Positions 26,001 through 41,000 of a stretch of DNA of 64,000 bases are shown here, one piece after another (position 1 is the first letter of the stretch; each line of letters starts with the position of its first letter). Under the pieces are notes generated by a model. It was not told the DNA's origin and did no database searches. It saw only the letters and a list, made by a program, of their open reading frames with translations. The stretch comes from Agrobacterium sp. AGB01 (GTDB taxonomy: Bacteria > Pseudomonadota > Alphaproteobacteria > Rhizobiales > Rhizobiaceae): contig NZ_JACVAB010000003.1 of NCBI RefSeq assembly GCF_014851585.1, forward strand, positions 1 through 64,000, read 5' to 3'. The position numbers and the translations under genes were made by a program.

Positions 26001-29000
26001 TGTCCATTGCCGATGTGGATGCTGGCACAGGCAACATGACAGTAACACTGAACGTAGCGACCGGTGCTATCACTGCAATTTCAGGCGGAAGCGTGACAGT
26101 TACCGGTTCCGGCACAACAACGATTACCTTGACCGGTACTCTTGCCAATATCAACGCCTATCTCGCGTCTGCGGCAGCACCCGTTTACGTTCCAGTCGCT
26201 GATGCCAATGGCGCCGTCACTTTGACGATGACCACCAACGACAATGGCAACACCGGCACTGGTGGCGCTCTGACCGACATCGATGTCCGCACCATCACCA
26301 TCATCCCTGTCAATGATGCGCCAGTGCTTGATCTTGATGGTTCCTCAGCCGGTACGGGTTATTCTATCGGTTACACGGAAAACGGCAGCGGCGTTGCCAT
26401 TGCCGCCAATAACAACTCGGTCATCGACGTCGACAATGCCAATATGGCATCCGCCACGATCGTGATTACCAATGGCCAGGCAGGCGACATTCTGGCCGCC
26501 ACAGGCACATTGCCGACTGGTATTACAGCCAGCTACAATGCCACGACCTTCACACTGACATTGACCGGTTCTGCTACCAAAGCGGCCTATCAGGCGGCAC
26601 TGGCGCAAATCCTTTACTCCTCCAGTTCCGACAATCCAACGATCGGCGGAACGGCAACCGGACGCACGATCAGCGTTACCGTCAATGACGGCGCACTTGC
26701 CTCCAACACCGCCATCACGACGGTCGCTGTCACTGCCGTCAACGATGCGCCGGTCAACACGCTGCCAGCATCTGGCTGGACCACCAATGAAGATACGAAT
26801 GTCGCGCTGAGCGGACTTTCGATCCTCGACCTTGATGCCGTAAATGGCACGATGACCGTCACGCTTGGTGTATCCTCGGGCACGATCACCGCGACCTCAG
26901 GCTGCAGTGTCACAGTGTCGGGATCTGGAACCGCAACGCTGACACTGTCCGGCACGCTGACCAATATAAACGCCTATCTGGCATCCGCCTCCGCACCAAT
27001 CTATGTGCCTGTGCCGGATGCAAATGGCGCCATCACCTTGACGATGACGACCAATGACAACGGCAACACCGGTACCGGTGGTGCGTTGACCGATATCGAT
27101 ATCCGCACGATCACCATTATTCCCGTCAACGATCCGCCGATCCTTGACCTTGATACTGGCAGCACCGGCACTGGGTATTCGACCACCTACACGGAAAAGG
27201 GCGCCAGTGTAGCCATTACCGGCGCATCGGCCCTGATCACCGATGTCGACAATACCAATATGAGTTCGTTGACGGTGGTGATTACCAATGGCCAAGCGGG
27301 CGACTTGCTGGCCTTGAGCAGCACCATTCCTGGCATCACAGCCAGCTACAACGCCGCCACCTTCACGCTGACACTGACCGGTTCGGCAACCAAGGCCGAT
27401 TACCAGACGGCATTGCAGGCCGTCCGTTACTCCACGACATCGGACAACCCCTCCACCATTGGCCGCACGATCAACGTCGTAACCAATGATGGTGCCGCCA
27501 ACTCCAATACCGCCGTAGCGACCGTCAATGTCATCGCCGTCAACGATGCACCGGTCAACACGCTGCCCACTGGTCCTGTTACGCTGCAGGAAGATGTGCT
27601 GACTGCCATCACCGGCCTTTCCGTCACAGACGCAGATTCAACCAATCTGACCGTGACGCTCACCGTGACGAATGGCATTCTTTCGCCATCGACCATTGCA
27701 GGAACGGTGACGGGCGTTGGTACCAACACGGTAACCATTTCCGGTACGCAGGCGCAGGTCAACAGCGTACTCGCATCGCTGCGCTATCAAGGCAATCCCG
27801 ACTATTACGGCTCTGATACGCTAACGATGGTGACATCGGATGGCTCGCTGACCGACACAGACACGCTTGCCATCTCGGTCACGCCAGTCGCAGACATCGT
27901 TGATGATACAGTGACCACCAACGAAGACACGCCTATCACCTTCAACGTGATAACCGGCACCAACGGCGCGTCTGCCGATAACTTCGAAAACCCCAACCGT
28001 GCAATCACCTCGGTCACCCAACCACCGGCTGGCCAGGGTAGTGTCACCTTCAGTGCCGATGGCACGATTACCTATACACCGACCGCCAATTTCAACGGCC
28101 AGACCACGTTCACCTACACAGTCACATCAGGTGGTGTGACCGAAGTAGCAACGGTCACCGTCAATGTGGCCGCCGTCAATGACGCGCCGGTCAACACATT
28201 GCCCGCCTCTGGCTGGACCACGAATGAAGATACAAATGTTGCCCTGACGGGCCTGTCGGTTGCCGACGTTGATGCTGGTACGGGTGCGATAACCGTGCAG
28301 CTGTCTGTGACGTCAGGCACCCTGACGGCAACATCGGGCAATGGCGTGGTCATTTCAGGTTCAGGCAGCACAATCACGCTGACTGGTACTCTCGCCAGTA
28401 TCAACGCCTATCTCGCCTCTTCGGCCGCGCCGATCTACGTGCCGGTTGCCAACGCCAATGGCAGCGTGACGCTGACCATGACCACGAATGATGGCGGCAA
28501 CACCGGATCCGGCGGCCCGCTGACCGACATCGACACGCGGCCGATCACCATCAATGCTGTCAACGACGCCCCGGTCAATACGCTGCCTGCCAGCTATACA
28601 ATCCCTGAAGACACGCCGCTAGGCCTGACAGATATACAGATCAGTGATGTCGATGCCGGAAATGGTACGATGACTGTGACGCTTGGCGTCAATTCCGGCA
28701 TCCTGACCGCTAGTGCCGCAGGTGGCGTTACCGTCTCGGGTTCCGGCACCGGCACGATTATCCTAAGTGGCACTCTTGCCAATATCAACGCCTTCCTGGC
28801 CAGCGCTTCCCGGCCAAGCTTTACTCCAGTTGCTGATTTCAACGGCAATGTCACGTTGACCATGACTACCAATGACGGTGGCAATACGGGCGCTGGCGGA
28901 GCCCTGACCGATGTCGATACATCAATCATCACCGTCACTCCGGTCAATGACGCACCGATCCTGGATCTCGACGCCTCCGGTGCCGGCACCGGCTTTACCA

Positions 29001-32000
29001 CAAGCTATACCGAAAATGGCGCGGGCATTGCGATTGTTGATACCGACGTCCTAATTGTCGATGTCGACAATACCAATATGGCTTCGGCGACGATCATTAT
29101 CACCAACGCTGTTGCGGGCGACACTTTGTCTATTGCTGGCACTTTGCCGTCGGGTATCACGTTCAGCTACAACGCGGCCACCGCGACCCTGACGTTGACG
29201 GGTTTCGCAACCAAGGCCGACTACCAGACAGCCCTGCAGCAAATCCGTTATTCCTCAACGTCAGACGATCCCGGCTCAACTGCGCGTATCATCAACATTT
29301 CCGTCAATGACGGCACGGTGAATTCGAATGTCGCGCTTGCAACCGTCTCGGTCACTCCTGTCAATGACCCACCGGTAAACACCCTTCCGGGCAGCTATAC
29401 GATGCTGGAAGATGGCACACTTTCCCTGAGTGGCCTGTCGGTTCTCGATCCCGATGCCGGTACATCGACAATGACCGTGACACTCAGCGTCAACTCCGGC
29501 AGCATCGCCGCTACAAGTGCAGGCGGTGTCACCGTGTCCGGTTCCGGCACCGGAACCATTACGCTGACCGGTACGCTTTCGAGCATCAATGCCTATCTCC
29601 AGGCGGGTGCCAGCCAGCCGGTTTACTCGCCGGTTGCGGATTTTAACGGCACCGTGACGCTGACCATGACCAGCAGTGACGGTTCGCTGACGGATACCGA
29701 CAGCCGCACGATCACCGTCACCCCGGTCGTCGATATATTTGACGATGCGGTCACCACCAATGAAGACACCGCAGCAACGATCGACGTCAATGCCAACGAC
29801 AACTTCGAGAATGCCGCCCATCAGATCACCGCCATCAATGGCACGTCGATCGTCGCCAATGGCGTGGTGACTGTGGCAAATGGCAGCGTGCGGCTCAATG
29901 CGAATGGCACGCTGACCTTTATTCCGACCGCAAATTATAACGGCCAGACCTCCTTCACCTACACCGTCACATCAGGCGGCGTCACCGAGACTGCAAACGT
30001 TGTTGTCACGGTCACGCCGGTCAATGATGCTCCGGTCAACACCGTACCGGGTGCCCAGACGACGGCAGAAGATTCACCTTTGGCCATCGGTGGCGTCAAC
30101 GTCAGTGACGTCGATGGTGATACGCTCACCACCACTGTGAGTGTCACCAATGGTTCGCTGTCCGTCACCGCAGGTGGTGGTTCCACGATTAGCAACAACG
30201 GCACAGGCGCGGTGACGATTGCCGGCACAGCCGCGCAGATCAATGCTGCACTTGCAGGCCTCTCCTACACGCCAACCGCCGACTATAATGGCGCGGCGCA
30301 GCTGACAGTCGTCACTTCTGACGGCACGCTGACAGATACGGATAGCATTGCAATTACCGTTACGCCGGTTGCCGATATCGCCAATGACGTGGTGACCACC
30401 AATGAAGACACGGCAATCACGATAGATGTCAACGCCAATGACACCTTCGAGAACTCTGGGCACACCATCACAGCGATCAATGGTACGGCAGTTGCCGTCA
30501 ACGGCACGGTTACCGTCGCCAATGGTACTGCGCGCCTGAATGCCAACGGCACGATCACCTTCACTCCAACCGCAAACTATAACGGCCAGACCAGCTTTAC
30601 CTACACCGTGACGTCGGGCGGGGTCACTGAAACCGCGACAGTCACCGTCAACGTCACGGCGGTCAATGATGCGCCCGTAAACACAGTCCCCGGTACCCAG
30701 ACGATTGCGGAAGATGGCACGATCACTTTCTCCGTCGCGGGCGGTAACGCGATTTCGGTTGCCGATGTCGACAACGGCACACTGACTGTCACGCTCACCG
30801 TCACCAACGGTACCTTCTCGCTATCCGGCATCAGCGGACTGACCTTCACTGCGGGTGATGGCACCTCCGACGCCACGATGACCTTCAGTGGGACCACCGC
30901 TGCCATCAATGCGGCACTGGCCGGGGCTACCTATGTGCCGACCCGGGACTATAATGGTTCGGCGCAGATCACGCTCACCACATCGGACGGCTCATTGTCG
31001 GATGTGGATACCATCAATGTAACGATCACCGCAGTTGCCGATATTGCCAATGATTCCGTCTCAACTGACGAGGATATGCCGGTAACAATCGCGGTTCTTG
31101 CCAATGATACTTTCGACAATCCCGGTCGCGCGATTACCGCGATCAATGGCACGGCCATTACCACAGGAGGAACGGTCGCCGTCAGCAATGGAACGGTGCA
31201 GCTGACATCCGGCGGGCAGCTGATTTTCACACCAACCCTCGACTATAATGGCGTGACCACCTTTACCTACACTGTCACATCCGGTGGCGTGACGGAAACC
31301 GCGACGGTGACTGTTGCTGTCGCGTCGGTCAACACGCCACCCATCAATACCATCCCGAGCACCTACACCACGCTGGAAGACACAGCACTCGGCTTGACTG
31401 GTCTGTCGATCGCTGATGCCGATGCCGGCAATGGCATTGTAACGGTGACGCTTTCTGTCAACAGCGGCATTCTCACCGCATCCAACACTGGCGGGGTTAC
31501 CGTTCAAAACAGTGGCAGTGGCGAGATTGTGCTGTCCGGCACCATCACGGCCATCAACGCCAATCTCTCGGGCGCGTCTCGCCCCAGCTTCACACCCGTC
31601 GCAAACTCGGTCGCAGCCGTCACGCTGACCATGACAACCAACGACATGGGCAACACTGGTGGCCCTGCCCTGACAGATATCGACACGTCGACGATCTCGA
31701 TCACTCCGGTCAACGATGCCCCATCCGGTGGCGACAAGACAATCACCTTGCTGGAAGACGGCAGCTACACCTTTGCCGCTGCCGATTTTGGCTTCACGGA
31801 TCCGAACGATTCACCCGCCAACACACTCTCAGCAGTGATCATCAGCACTCTGCCAAGCAATGGCGTTCTATCCCTCGGCGGCGTGCCTGTTACCGCTGGT
31901 CAGGTCATCAGTGCGGCCAATATCGGCAGCCTGACATTCACCCCAACCGCCAATGCCAATGGCGCAGCGCTTGCGTCCTTCACCTTCCAGGTGCGGGATA

Positions 32001-35000
32001 ATGGCGGTACCGCCAATGGTGGCGTCGATACGGACCCGACACCGAACACGATCACCTTCAACGTCACAGCGGTCAACGATGCGCCGGTCAACACCCTGCC
32101 CGGCAGTTTTGCGACCAATGAAGATATAGCGCTTACACTGACCGGACTTGCCATATCGGATGTGGATGCCGGCAATAGCAATGTCACTGTCACTTTGTCG
32201 GTTGGTTCCGGCACACTGTCTGCCGCCACTGGCGGCAGCGTCACAGTGACTGGATCGGGCACCGGAACCATTACGCTCACCGGCACCGTGACCAACATCA
32301 ATACCTTCCTCGCAGGAACGTCGCGTCCGCTTTACACGCCAGTCGCCAATGCCAATGGCTCGGTGACCTTGACCATGGTCACCAACGACAATGGCAATAC
32401 CGGCATTGGTGGGCCGTTGTCGGATACCGACACAGCAACGATCTTCATCGCCACCGTCAATGATGCGCCGGTTGGTGCTGACGCCGCCATCAGCCTCAAC
32501 GAAGACACGGTATTTTCGGGCACCCTGCCCGTCGCGACCGATGTCGATGGCGATACGCTGAGTTACTCAGCGGGTTCGCTTGCGCCTGCCCATGGTGTTG
32601 TCACCATCAACAGCAACGGTACCTACATCTATACGCCCGCCGCCAACTTCAACGGCACGGACACATTCAGATATCGCGTCAGTGATGGAACGGTGTCGGT
32701 CGAATATACCGTCACGGTCACCGTCAACGCGGTCAATGACGCACCGGTGGCCATCAATGATACTGCCCAGACGCTTGCCAACAGCAATGTCTCGACCAAC
32801 GTACTGACCAATGACACCGACGTTGATGGCGACACATTGATTGTTTCTCAGGTCAACGGTGTCGTCGGCAATGTCGGCATGGCTGTTGCTGGTTCCAATG
32901 GCGGCACTTTCACCATCGGTGCCAACGGCGCAGCAATCTTCAATCCTGGAAGTGCCTTTGTCGATCTCGCCGCCGGACAGACCCGCACGAGCTCCGTCAC
33001 CTATCAGGTTTCTGATGGCAATGGCGGCACGGCGACGGCGACATTCACCGTTACCGTTACCGGCATCAATGATGCACCGGTTTCTACCCCGATTGCCAAT
33101 CAGAGCTCAAATGATACGCAGGTGATATCGCTCAATGTGTCGGGCAATTTCAGCGATCCGGATGCTGGTGACAGCCTGACCTTTACCGCGACCGGCCTGC
33201 CTCCCGGCCTGACGATCAGTGCGGCAGGCGTCATCACGGGCACCATCAACCGCAGTGCCAGCGTCAACGGCCCCTATTCGGTGACGATCACCGCCACTGA
33301 CCGCGCCGGTGCGCAGGCAACCCGCAGCTTCACATGGGCAGTTGCCAATCCGGCCCCTATTGCCGGAGATGACAATTTCGCCACCACGGAAAACGCCGCC
33401 ATCAGCGGCTCGGTCTTCACCAATGACAGCGATCCGGACGGCGATCCGATCAGTGTTTCTGCAGTCGGCGGCAACAGTGCCGCGGTCGGTGCGGCGGTCA
33501 ATGGTTCGAATGGCGGCACCTTCATCATCAATGCCGATGGCACTTATGCCTTCAACCCCGGTACGAGCTTCGACAATCTGGCCGCAGGCCAGACGCGTGT
33601 AACGTCGGTCACCTACACGATATCAGATGGTCAGGGTGGCACGGCCACCGCAACCGTGACAGTGACGGTAACGGGCGAAAACGATGCACCGATTGCCGGA
33701 AACGATAGCTTCACCACAAATGAAGACACGCCCGTCATCATCAATGTGCTTGCCAACGATTCCGATATTGATGGCGGCACGCTCACCATCACCGCCATCA
33801 ACGATACGGTTGTCTCGGCTGGCAATTCTGTCAACGTGACGGGTGGCAGGGTTACACTGAATGCCAACGGCACACTGACCTTCACACCAACCGCTGACTA
33901 CAACGGCACGCCGAGCTTTACCTACACCGTATCCGATGGTCAGGGCGGTTCAACCACAGCAACCGTCAACGGCACGGTCAACGCCGTTCAGGATCCGCCA
34001 GTTGCTGTCGATGACACCTTCACCTCCCTTGAAGACACAGCCGTCACCATCAATGTTCGTGCCAATGACTATGATGTCGATGGCGACCCGCTGACCATCA
34101 CCCAGATTAACGGTCTGGCGATTGTAACGGGTGGTTCCGTCGCCGTGACCGGTGGCACGGTAACCCTCAATACCAATGGCACGCTGACCTTCAACCCGAC
34201 GGCCAACTACAACGGCAATCCAAGCTTCACCTATACGATATCAGATGGTCAGGGCGGCACGGCAACAGCCACCGTCAACGGCACAGTCACGCCAGTGCAG
34301 GACCCACCAATTGCGACGGGCGATACATTCACCACGCTGGAGGATACGCCAACGACGATCGCGGTCTTGGCCAATGACAGCGATCCGGATGGTGACCCAC
34401 TCACCATCATCCAAATCAACGGCACAGCGATTTCCAGCGGCGCAACCGTCGCAGTGACCGGTGGTACCATCACACTCAATGCCAATGGCACGCTGACCTT
34501 CAATCCGACCGCCAATTATAATGGCAGCACCAGCTTCACCTACACGATCTCCGATGGGCAGGGCGGCACGGCGACGGCCACCGTCAATGGCACCATCACT
34601 CCGGTCAATGACGCACCTGTCGCCGTAGACGACACTTTCACAACCCTTGAAGACACCGCAACCACCATCAATGTTCGTGGCAATGACAGCGACGTCGATG
34701 GTGACGCACTGACCATCACCCAAATCAATGGGACGGCCATTGTCACTGGCGCAACCGTTTCGGTCACTGGCGGCACCGTCACGCTGAATGCCAATGGCAC
34801 GCTAACCTTTACGCCTACACCCAATTACAACGGCAATCCAAGCTTTACCTACACCATCTCGGACGGCAATGGTGGCACAGCCACCGCAACTGTTAATGGC
34901 ACAGTAACCCCGATCAACGACGCGCCTGTTGCCGTCAACGATACATTCACAACGCCTGAAGACACCGCAATTACATTCGATGTTCGCAGCAATGACAGTG

Positions 35001-38000
35001 ATGCGGATGGCGATGCGCTGACGGTAACAGCCATTAATGGCACCGCCATTACAACCGGTCAGTCGGTGGCAATCACCGGGGGTACGGTGCGGCTCGATGC
35101 CGACGGTCGTCTGAGCTTCACCCCGAATGCCAATTATCACGGGCCGATCAATTTCACCTACACCGTGTCAGACGGAACGGCCTTTGCAAACGCAACAGTC
35201 AGCGGCACAGTGACACCGGTCAACGATGCACCGACCTCATCCGACATCAGCATTTCCACACAGGAAGACACGCCTTTTAACGGCACGCTGGTCGCAACCG
35301 ATGTCGACGGCGACGCCGTTACCTTCTCGCTGGGCACGACCACACCGGCCCACGGCACTGTCACCATCAACGCCAATGGCACCTATATCTACACACCATC
35401 GGCCAATTATAACGGCACCGACCGGTTCAGTTTTGTTGTGACCGACCCAAGCGGTGCGCGCAACGAATACACCGTCACAATCACGGTTACTGACGTCAAC
35501 GACAACCCGGTCGGCACACCAATACCAAACCGGTCGGCCAATGACGGCGCAGTGGTCAATTTTGACGTCTCAACCTTCTTCTCAGATGTCGACGGCGATA
35601 CGCTGACCTATTCGCAGACGGGCCTGCCATCCGGCCTCAGCATCAGTGCTGCGGGCCTCATTACCGGCACGATCGACCGGAATGCCAGCCAGGGCGTCAA
35701 TAACGGCGTCTATACCGTGACCATCAGCGTGTCGGACGGCAATGGTGGCACGGCACAACAGACATTTTCGATTGCCGTATCGAACCCGGCACCTATCGCC
35801 GTCAATGATGTCGCGACGACGCTTGAAGATACTGCCATCATCATCAACGTGCTGGCCAATGATAGCGACCCAGATGGCGATCCGCTTTCCGTCATCTCTG
35901 CAACCGCTGCGCATGGCACAGTGACCATTCTTGCAGACGGTGAAATTTCCTATCTGCCATCAGCCAATTACAACGGCACAGACATCATTACCTACACGAT
36001 TTCGGATGGTAATGGCGGGACCGCGACTGCAACGGTCACAGTCACCATCACTCCGGTCAACGACGATCCGGTTGGCACTCCGATTGCCGATCGCACCCGC
36101 AATGACGGTGCAACGGATAGCCTTGATCTGTCGGCTTTCTTCTCCGATCCGGAAGGCGGCGTTCTGACCTATCAGATTGATCCGGATTTCCCGCTGCCGC
36201 CCGGCCTGTTGTTGAGTGGCTCCGTCATCAGCGGCCAGATCTCATCCGACGCCTCTGGTCCAACCGGTGAAAAAAGCTATCGTATTCGGGTCATTGCAAG
36301 CGATCCGGATGGGGGATCAACCGTTGTTGAATTCACTTATACGGTCCTGAATATTCCACCTATCGCCAGAGACGACACCGTCACCACCAACGAAGACACG
36401 TCGGTCGACATCAATGTTCTGGCCAATGATAGCGATCCAGACGGCGACCTGACCGAAGTCATTCGCGTCAACAATGTCGTTCTGCAACCAAACGGCGCTT
36501 CAGTCGCCACCACCAATGGCTTTGTCCAACTGATTGAAAACCCTGACGGCAGCCAGTTCCTGCGCTTCACGCCCAGTCCCAATTATAACGGACGCGAAAG
36601 CTTCAGCTACTCCATCTCCGACGGCAATGGTGGTGTTTCCACGGCAACCGTCACAGTCACTGTGGTTGCGGTCAATGACCCGCCGACGCCAACCCAACCA
36701 ATTCCCGATCGCGTGCGCGCTGACGGCCAGAGCTTCACCTATAACGTCTCGGATTTCTTCACCGACCCGGATGGCGACCCTCTGTCCTTCACAATTTCCG
36801 GCCTGCCGGTAGGCCTGCAATATAACCCGGCGACCGGGTTGATCTCAGGTGTCATCGACAAGAATGCCAGCCAGGGCGGCCCAAACAACAATGGTGTGTA
36901 CATCATTTCGATTATTGCCAATGATGGCACGACATCCATTCCGGCTCAGACATTCGAACTGACCGTCACCAATCCGGCTCCAACAGCCAATAATGATGTC
37001 ATTTCCACCAATGAAGACACCCCGGTCGTCATCGAACCGCTTGCCAATGATAGCGACCCTGACGGCGACCCGCTGACGATTGTTACTGCCCGTGCCGGTG
37101 TTGGCACCGTCACTATCAATCCCAACGGCACGCTGACCTATGTGCCAGCCCTCAACTTTAATGGTGTGGACACCATTTCCTATACCATTTCCGATGGCAA
37201 TGGCGGCGTCTCGACAGCGACAGTTCGTGTTACTGTCAATGCTGTCAATGATGACCCAACCTCCAGCCCGATCCCGGACCAGTATGATAGCGACAGCCAG
37301 TTTGTCGACTACGATGTCAGCCATTATTTCAGCGATGTTGACGGTGATACGCTGACATTCACGGCAACAAATCTTCCTCCAGGCCTCACCATGGATGCAG
37401 CTGGCCGGATTACCGGACGATTGGCCCCGAATGCGTCTGACACCGGCCCCTATCAGGCGGTAATCACCGCATCAGATGGCAATGGCGGAACAACGACCCG
37501 CACCGTGACGTGGATCGTTACCAACCTGCCTCCTCAGGCCTTCCATGACACGCTGATCGTCGACGAAAACACCTCCGGTGGCGGCAATGTGCTGGACAAC
37601 GATCTTGACCCGGACGGCGATGACCTGACCGTCGATCAGGTGGAAGGATCCAGTGCCAATGTCGGCGTCGCAGTTGCCGGTTCCAATGGCGGCACCTTCA
37701 CCATCAATGCCGATGGCACCTATACATTTGACCCCGGCACAGACTTCGCGGACATGTCGGAAGGTGACGCACCACGCTTCACCTCCATAACCTACCGCGT
37801 GACCGACGGCACGAATGTCGATACCGCAACGATTACGGTCACCGTCAACGGTGTCAACAACGACCCGACGGCAAACATCATCCCGGACTATACTCGTGCC
37901 GATGGCCAGTCGCTGACCGACCATCCCTTGCATCTGGGCGCATTTTTCCAGGACATCGACGCCAATGACACGCTGACATTCAGCCAGACGGGTTTGCCCG

Positions 38001-41000
38001 ATACGTTGACGATGGCAACAGACGGCACGATCACCGGTATCCTGTCGAGTGATGCAAGCCAGGGCGGTCCGAACGGTGATGGTATTTACACCGTTGTTGT
38101 CACGGCCAACGACGGTAAGGGCGGCACTATCAGCCAGACCTTCACCTTTACCGCCACAAATCCGGCACCGATTGCCGAAAATGACACCGTTGTCACAGGC
38201 GAAGATCAACCCGTTACCTTCAATCCAATCACCGGTGCCGGTACGACCAGTGGTGACGATGGCATTGATTTCGACCCAGATGGCGATACGATCATCATCG
38301 ATCCCGCCTTCCCGCCCGTTGCGGGTAACGGCACCGTTGTCGTCAATCCAAACGGCACGCTGACCTACACGCCAAACGCCAACTACAACGGCTCCGACAC
38401 GATTGTTTATCGTATTACCGACGGACAGGGCGGCTTCAGCACCGGCATCATTACCGTGTTCGTTGACGCGGAAAATGACCCACCGATTGCCTCACCAATC
38501 GCCGATATGTCGCGTAACGATGGTGAAGCGATCAGCTTCAACGTTTCGGGTAATTTTGTTGATCCAGAGGGCCAGCCACTAAGCTACACTGCGACAGGTC
38601 TGCCACCCGGCCTCTCAATCAACGCGACCACAGGCATCATTTCGGGCACTATCGACGCCGATGCATCTGGCCCGACAGGTCTGCGCGACTATGTCGTGCG
38701 GGTCACAGCCACAGATCCGGATGGCGGCAGCGCTTCTGTCGACTTCACCTATACCATCAAGAATGTCGCTCCGAACGCCGAGAACGATCAGGTCACCACG
38801 GATGAAGACACACCAGTCGAGATCGACATTCTCGCCAATGATACCGATCCCGATGGAGACACCGATACGGTTATTCTCGTTGAAGGTGTGAACCTGACGG
38901 TTGGCGGACCCGCCGTGATGACCAGCAATGGCTCAGTCCAGCTCGTTCTCAACGCCAGCGGAAAAGAAGTACTGCGCTTTACCCCGAACCCCAACTTCAA
39001 CGGAACGGAGTCCTTTACCTACACAATCAGCGACCGCAATGGTGGTAGCGATACCGCAACCGTGACCGTCACCGTCAACCCGGTCAATGACCCACCGGTG
39101 GCAACGCCTATTCCTGACCGGACACAGGTCGACAGCTCCGATTTCAGCCTGGATGTGCGCCCCTATTTCACCGACGTCGATGGCCAGGTATTGACCATCA
39201 CGGTTTCTGGTCTTCCGCCTGAGCTTACCTTCGATCCTGCCACCGGTCTCATCACCGGCAGACTTGATGCTGACGCGTCGAAGGACAGTCCCTATACCAT
39301 CACGGTCAGGGCAAGTGACGGCATTGCGCAGGCCAGCAGCACCTTTACCCTGACGGTGACCAACCCTGCCCCGAATGCAGCCAATGATGTGGTCAACACA
39401 TTGGAAGACACAGTAGCCAATTTCAACCCGATTACGGGAGCCGGTACGTTGAGTGGTGCCGATGGAATTGATAGCGACCCCGATGGCGACCCGCTGACCA
39501 TTACCCAGATCAACGGGCAATCCATCACCGTTGGCCAAACCGTTATTGTTGCAGGCGGTAGTGTCAGACTGAACGATGCCCTTGGTAATCTTACCTTCAC
39601 GCCAACATTGAATTTCAATGGCACGGTTGGATTTACCTACCGGATCAGTGACGGCAATGGCGGCTTCTCCGATGCCTCGGTGACGCTGAATATTGCCGCA
39701 GTCAATGACACGCCGATCATCGACCTGAATGGTCCCGGCAGCAGCGGCAGCGACAATTCGGTCACCTTCACCGAAGGCGATGGCCCGGTCCGTCTTGTTT
39801 CGCCGGATGCTATTGTTTCCGATGTCGAAAATGGCATTGTTTCGCTTGATGTCAGCCTCTCCGGCTTCCTCAATTCGGGCACTGAAATCATCCATCTGAA
39901 CGGCTCTGCCGACATCATTTTTGGCACGGCGTCCAGCGGCATGATTGCGTTTGGCGGCACGACATTTGTCTATCAGTATGATGGTGCCAATTCGGTGCAT
40001 TTCGAAAATGCGGCCGGTGCGTCTGTTCCCATGCCGAATGCGGCCGCAAGTGCCCTGCTGCGCGCTTTGCAGTATGAAAACCGCAACGCCAATCTGACCG
40101 CTGGCGACCGCACCCTGACGATCTCCATTACCGACAACGGCGGCGAAACCAGTGCAGCCAGCGTCACGGTCAGCGTGGGTGCCATCAACAACCCACCGGT
40201 CGCTGTCGATGACACAGCCATCACGGGTGAAAACACCGCAATCACCAATGGCACAAGTGTGCTTGCCAACGACAGTGATGCCGAAGGCGCAACATTGACC
40301 GTGATCGCGGTGGGCTCCGGCAACGCAGGCCAGCCGATCACCGGTTCGGCTGGCGGTACCTTCGTCATCAATGCTGACGGTACCTATAGCTTCAATCCCA
40401 ACACCGACTTTGATGATCTGCAGGAAGGCCAGACACGCACGACAAGTGTCAGCTACACAATCTCCGACGGAGCAGGTGGTACTGCCACGGCAACACTGAC
40501 CATCACCGTAACGGGTGAAAATGATGCACCGTCCGGCGGCAGCTTCACCTTGAATGCCATCGAGGATCAGACTTCGAGCGGCTTCCTGCCGGTAACTGAT
40601 GTCGACGACGACAATCTGATCTATGCCGTGCTCGCCCAGCCTGCCAACGGTACGGTAACGATCGGGGTAGATGGCCGTTACACCTTTGTTCCTAAAGCCA
40701 ATTTCTCAGGCCCGGATTCCTTCACCTACACCGTCAATGACGGCAAAACGACCGTGACCTTCACGGTGACTGTCAATGTCGCCAATGTGGAAGACCCACC
40801 GACAGGTGAAATCCCCAACCAGTCCTTCAACGATGCCGACCGTGTGACGCTGGATATCTCGCAGTTCTTCACGGATGCGGATGGCGACACACTGAGCTTC
40901 AATGAAATCGGCCTGCCCGCCGGACTGGAAATGAGCGCTGAAGGTGTTATCACCGGCATACTTACGCGAAATGCGTCGCAAGTGGATGGCGGCGTCTACG

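Noticed and set aside
38933-40000. Long minus-strand frames (up to 355 codons) inside the giant gene
   Set aside because: They mirror the repetitive Asp/Thr/Gly codons of the plus strand, recur with the repeat period, and have no ribosome sites or family resemblance.
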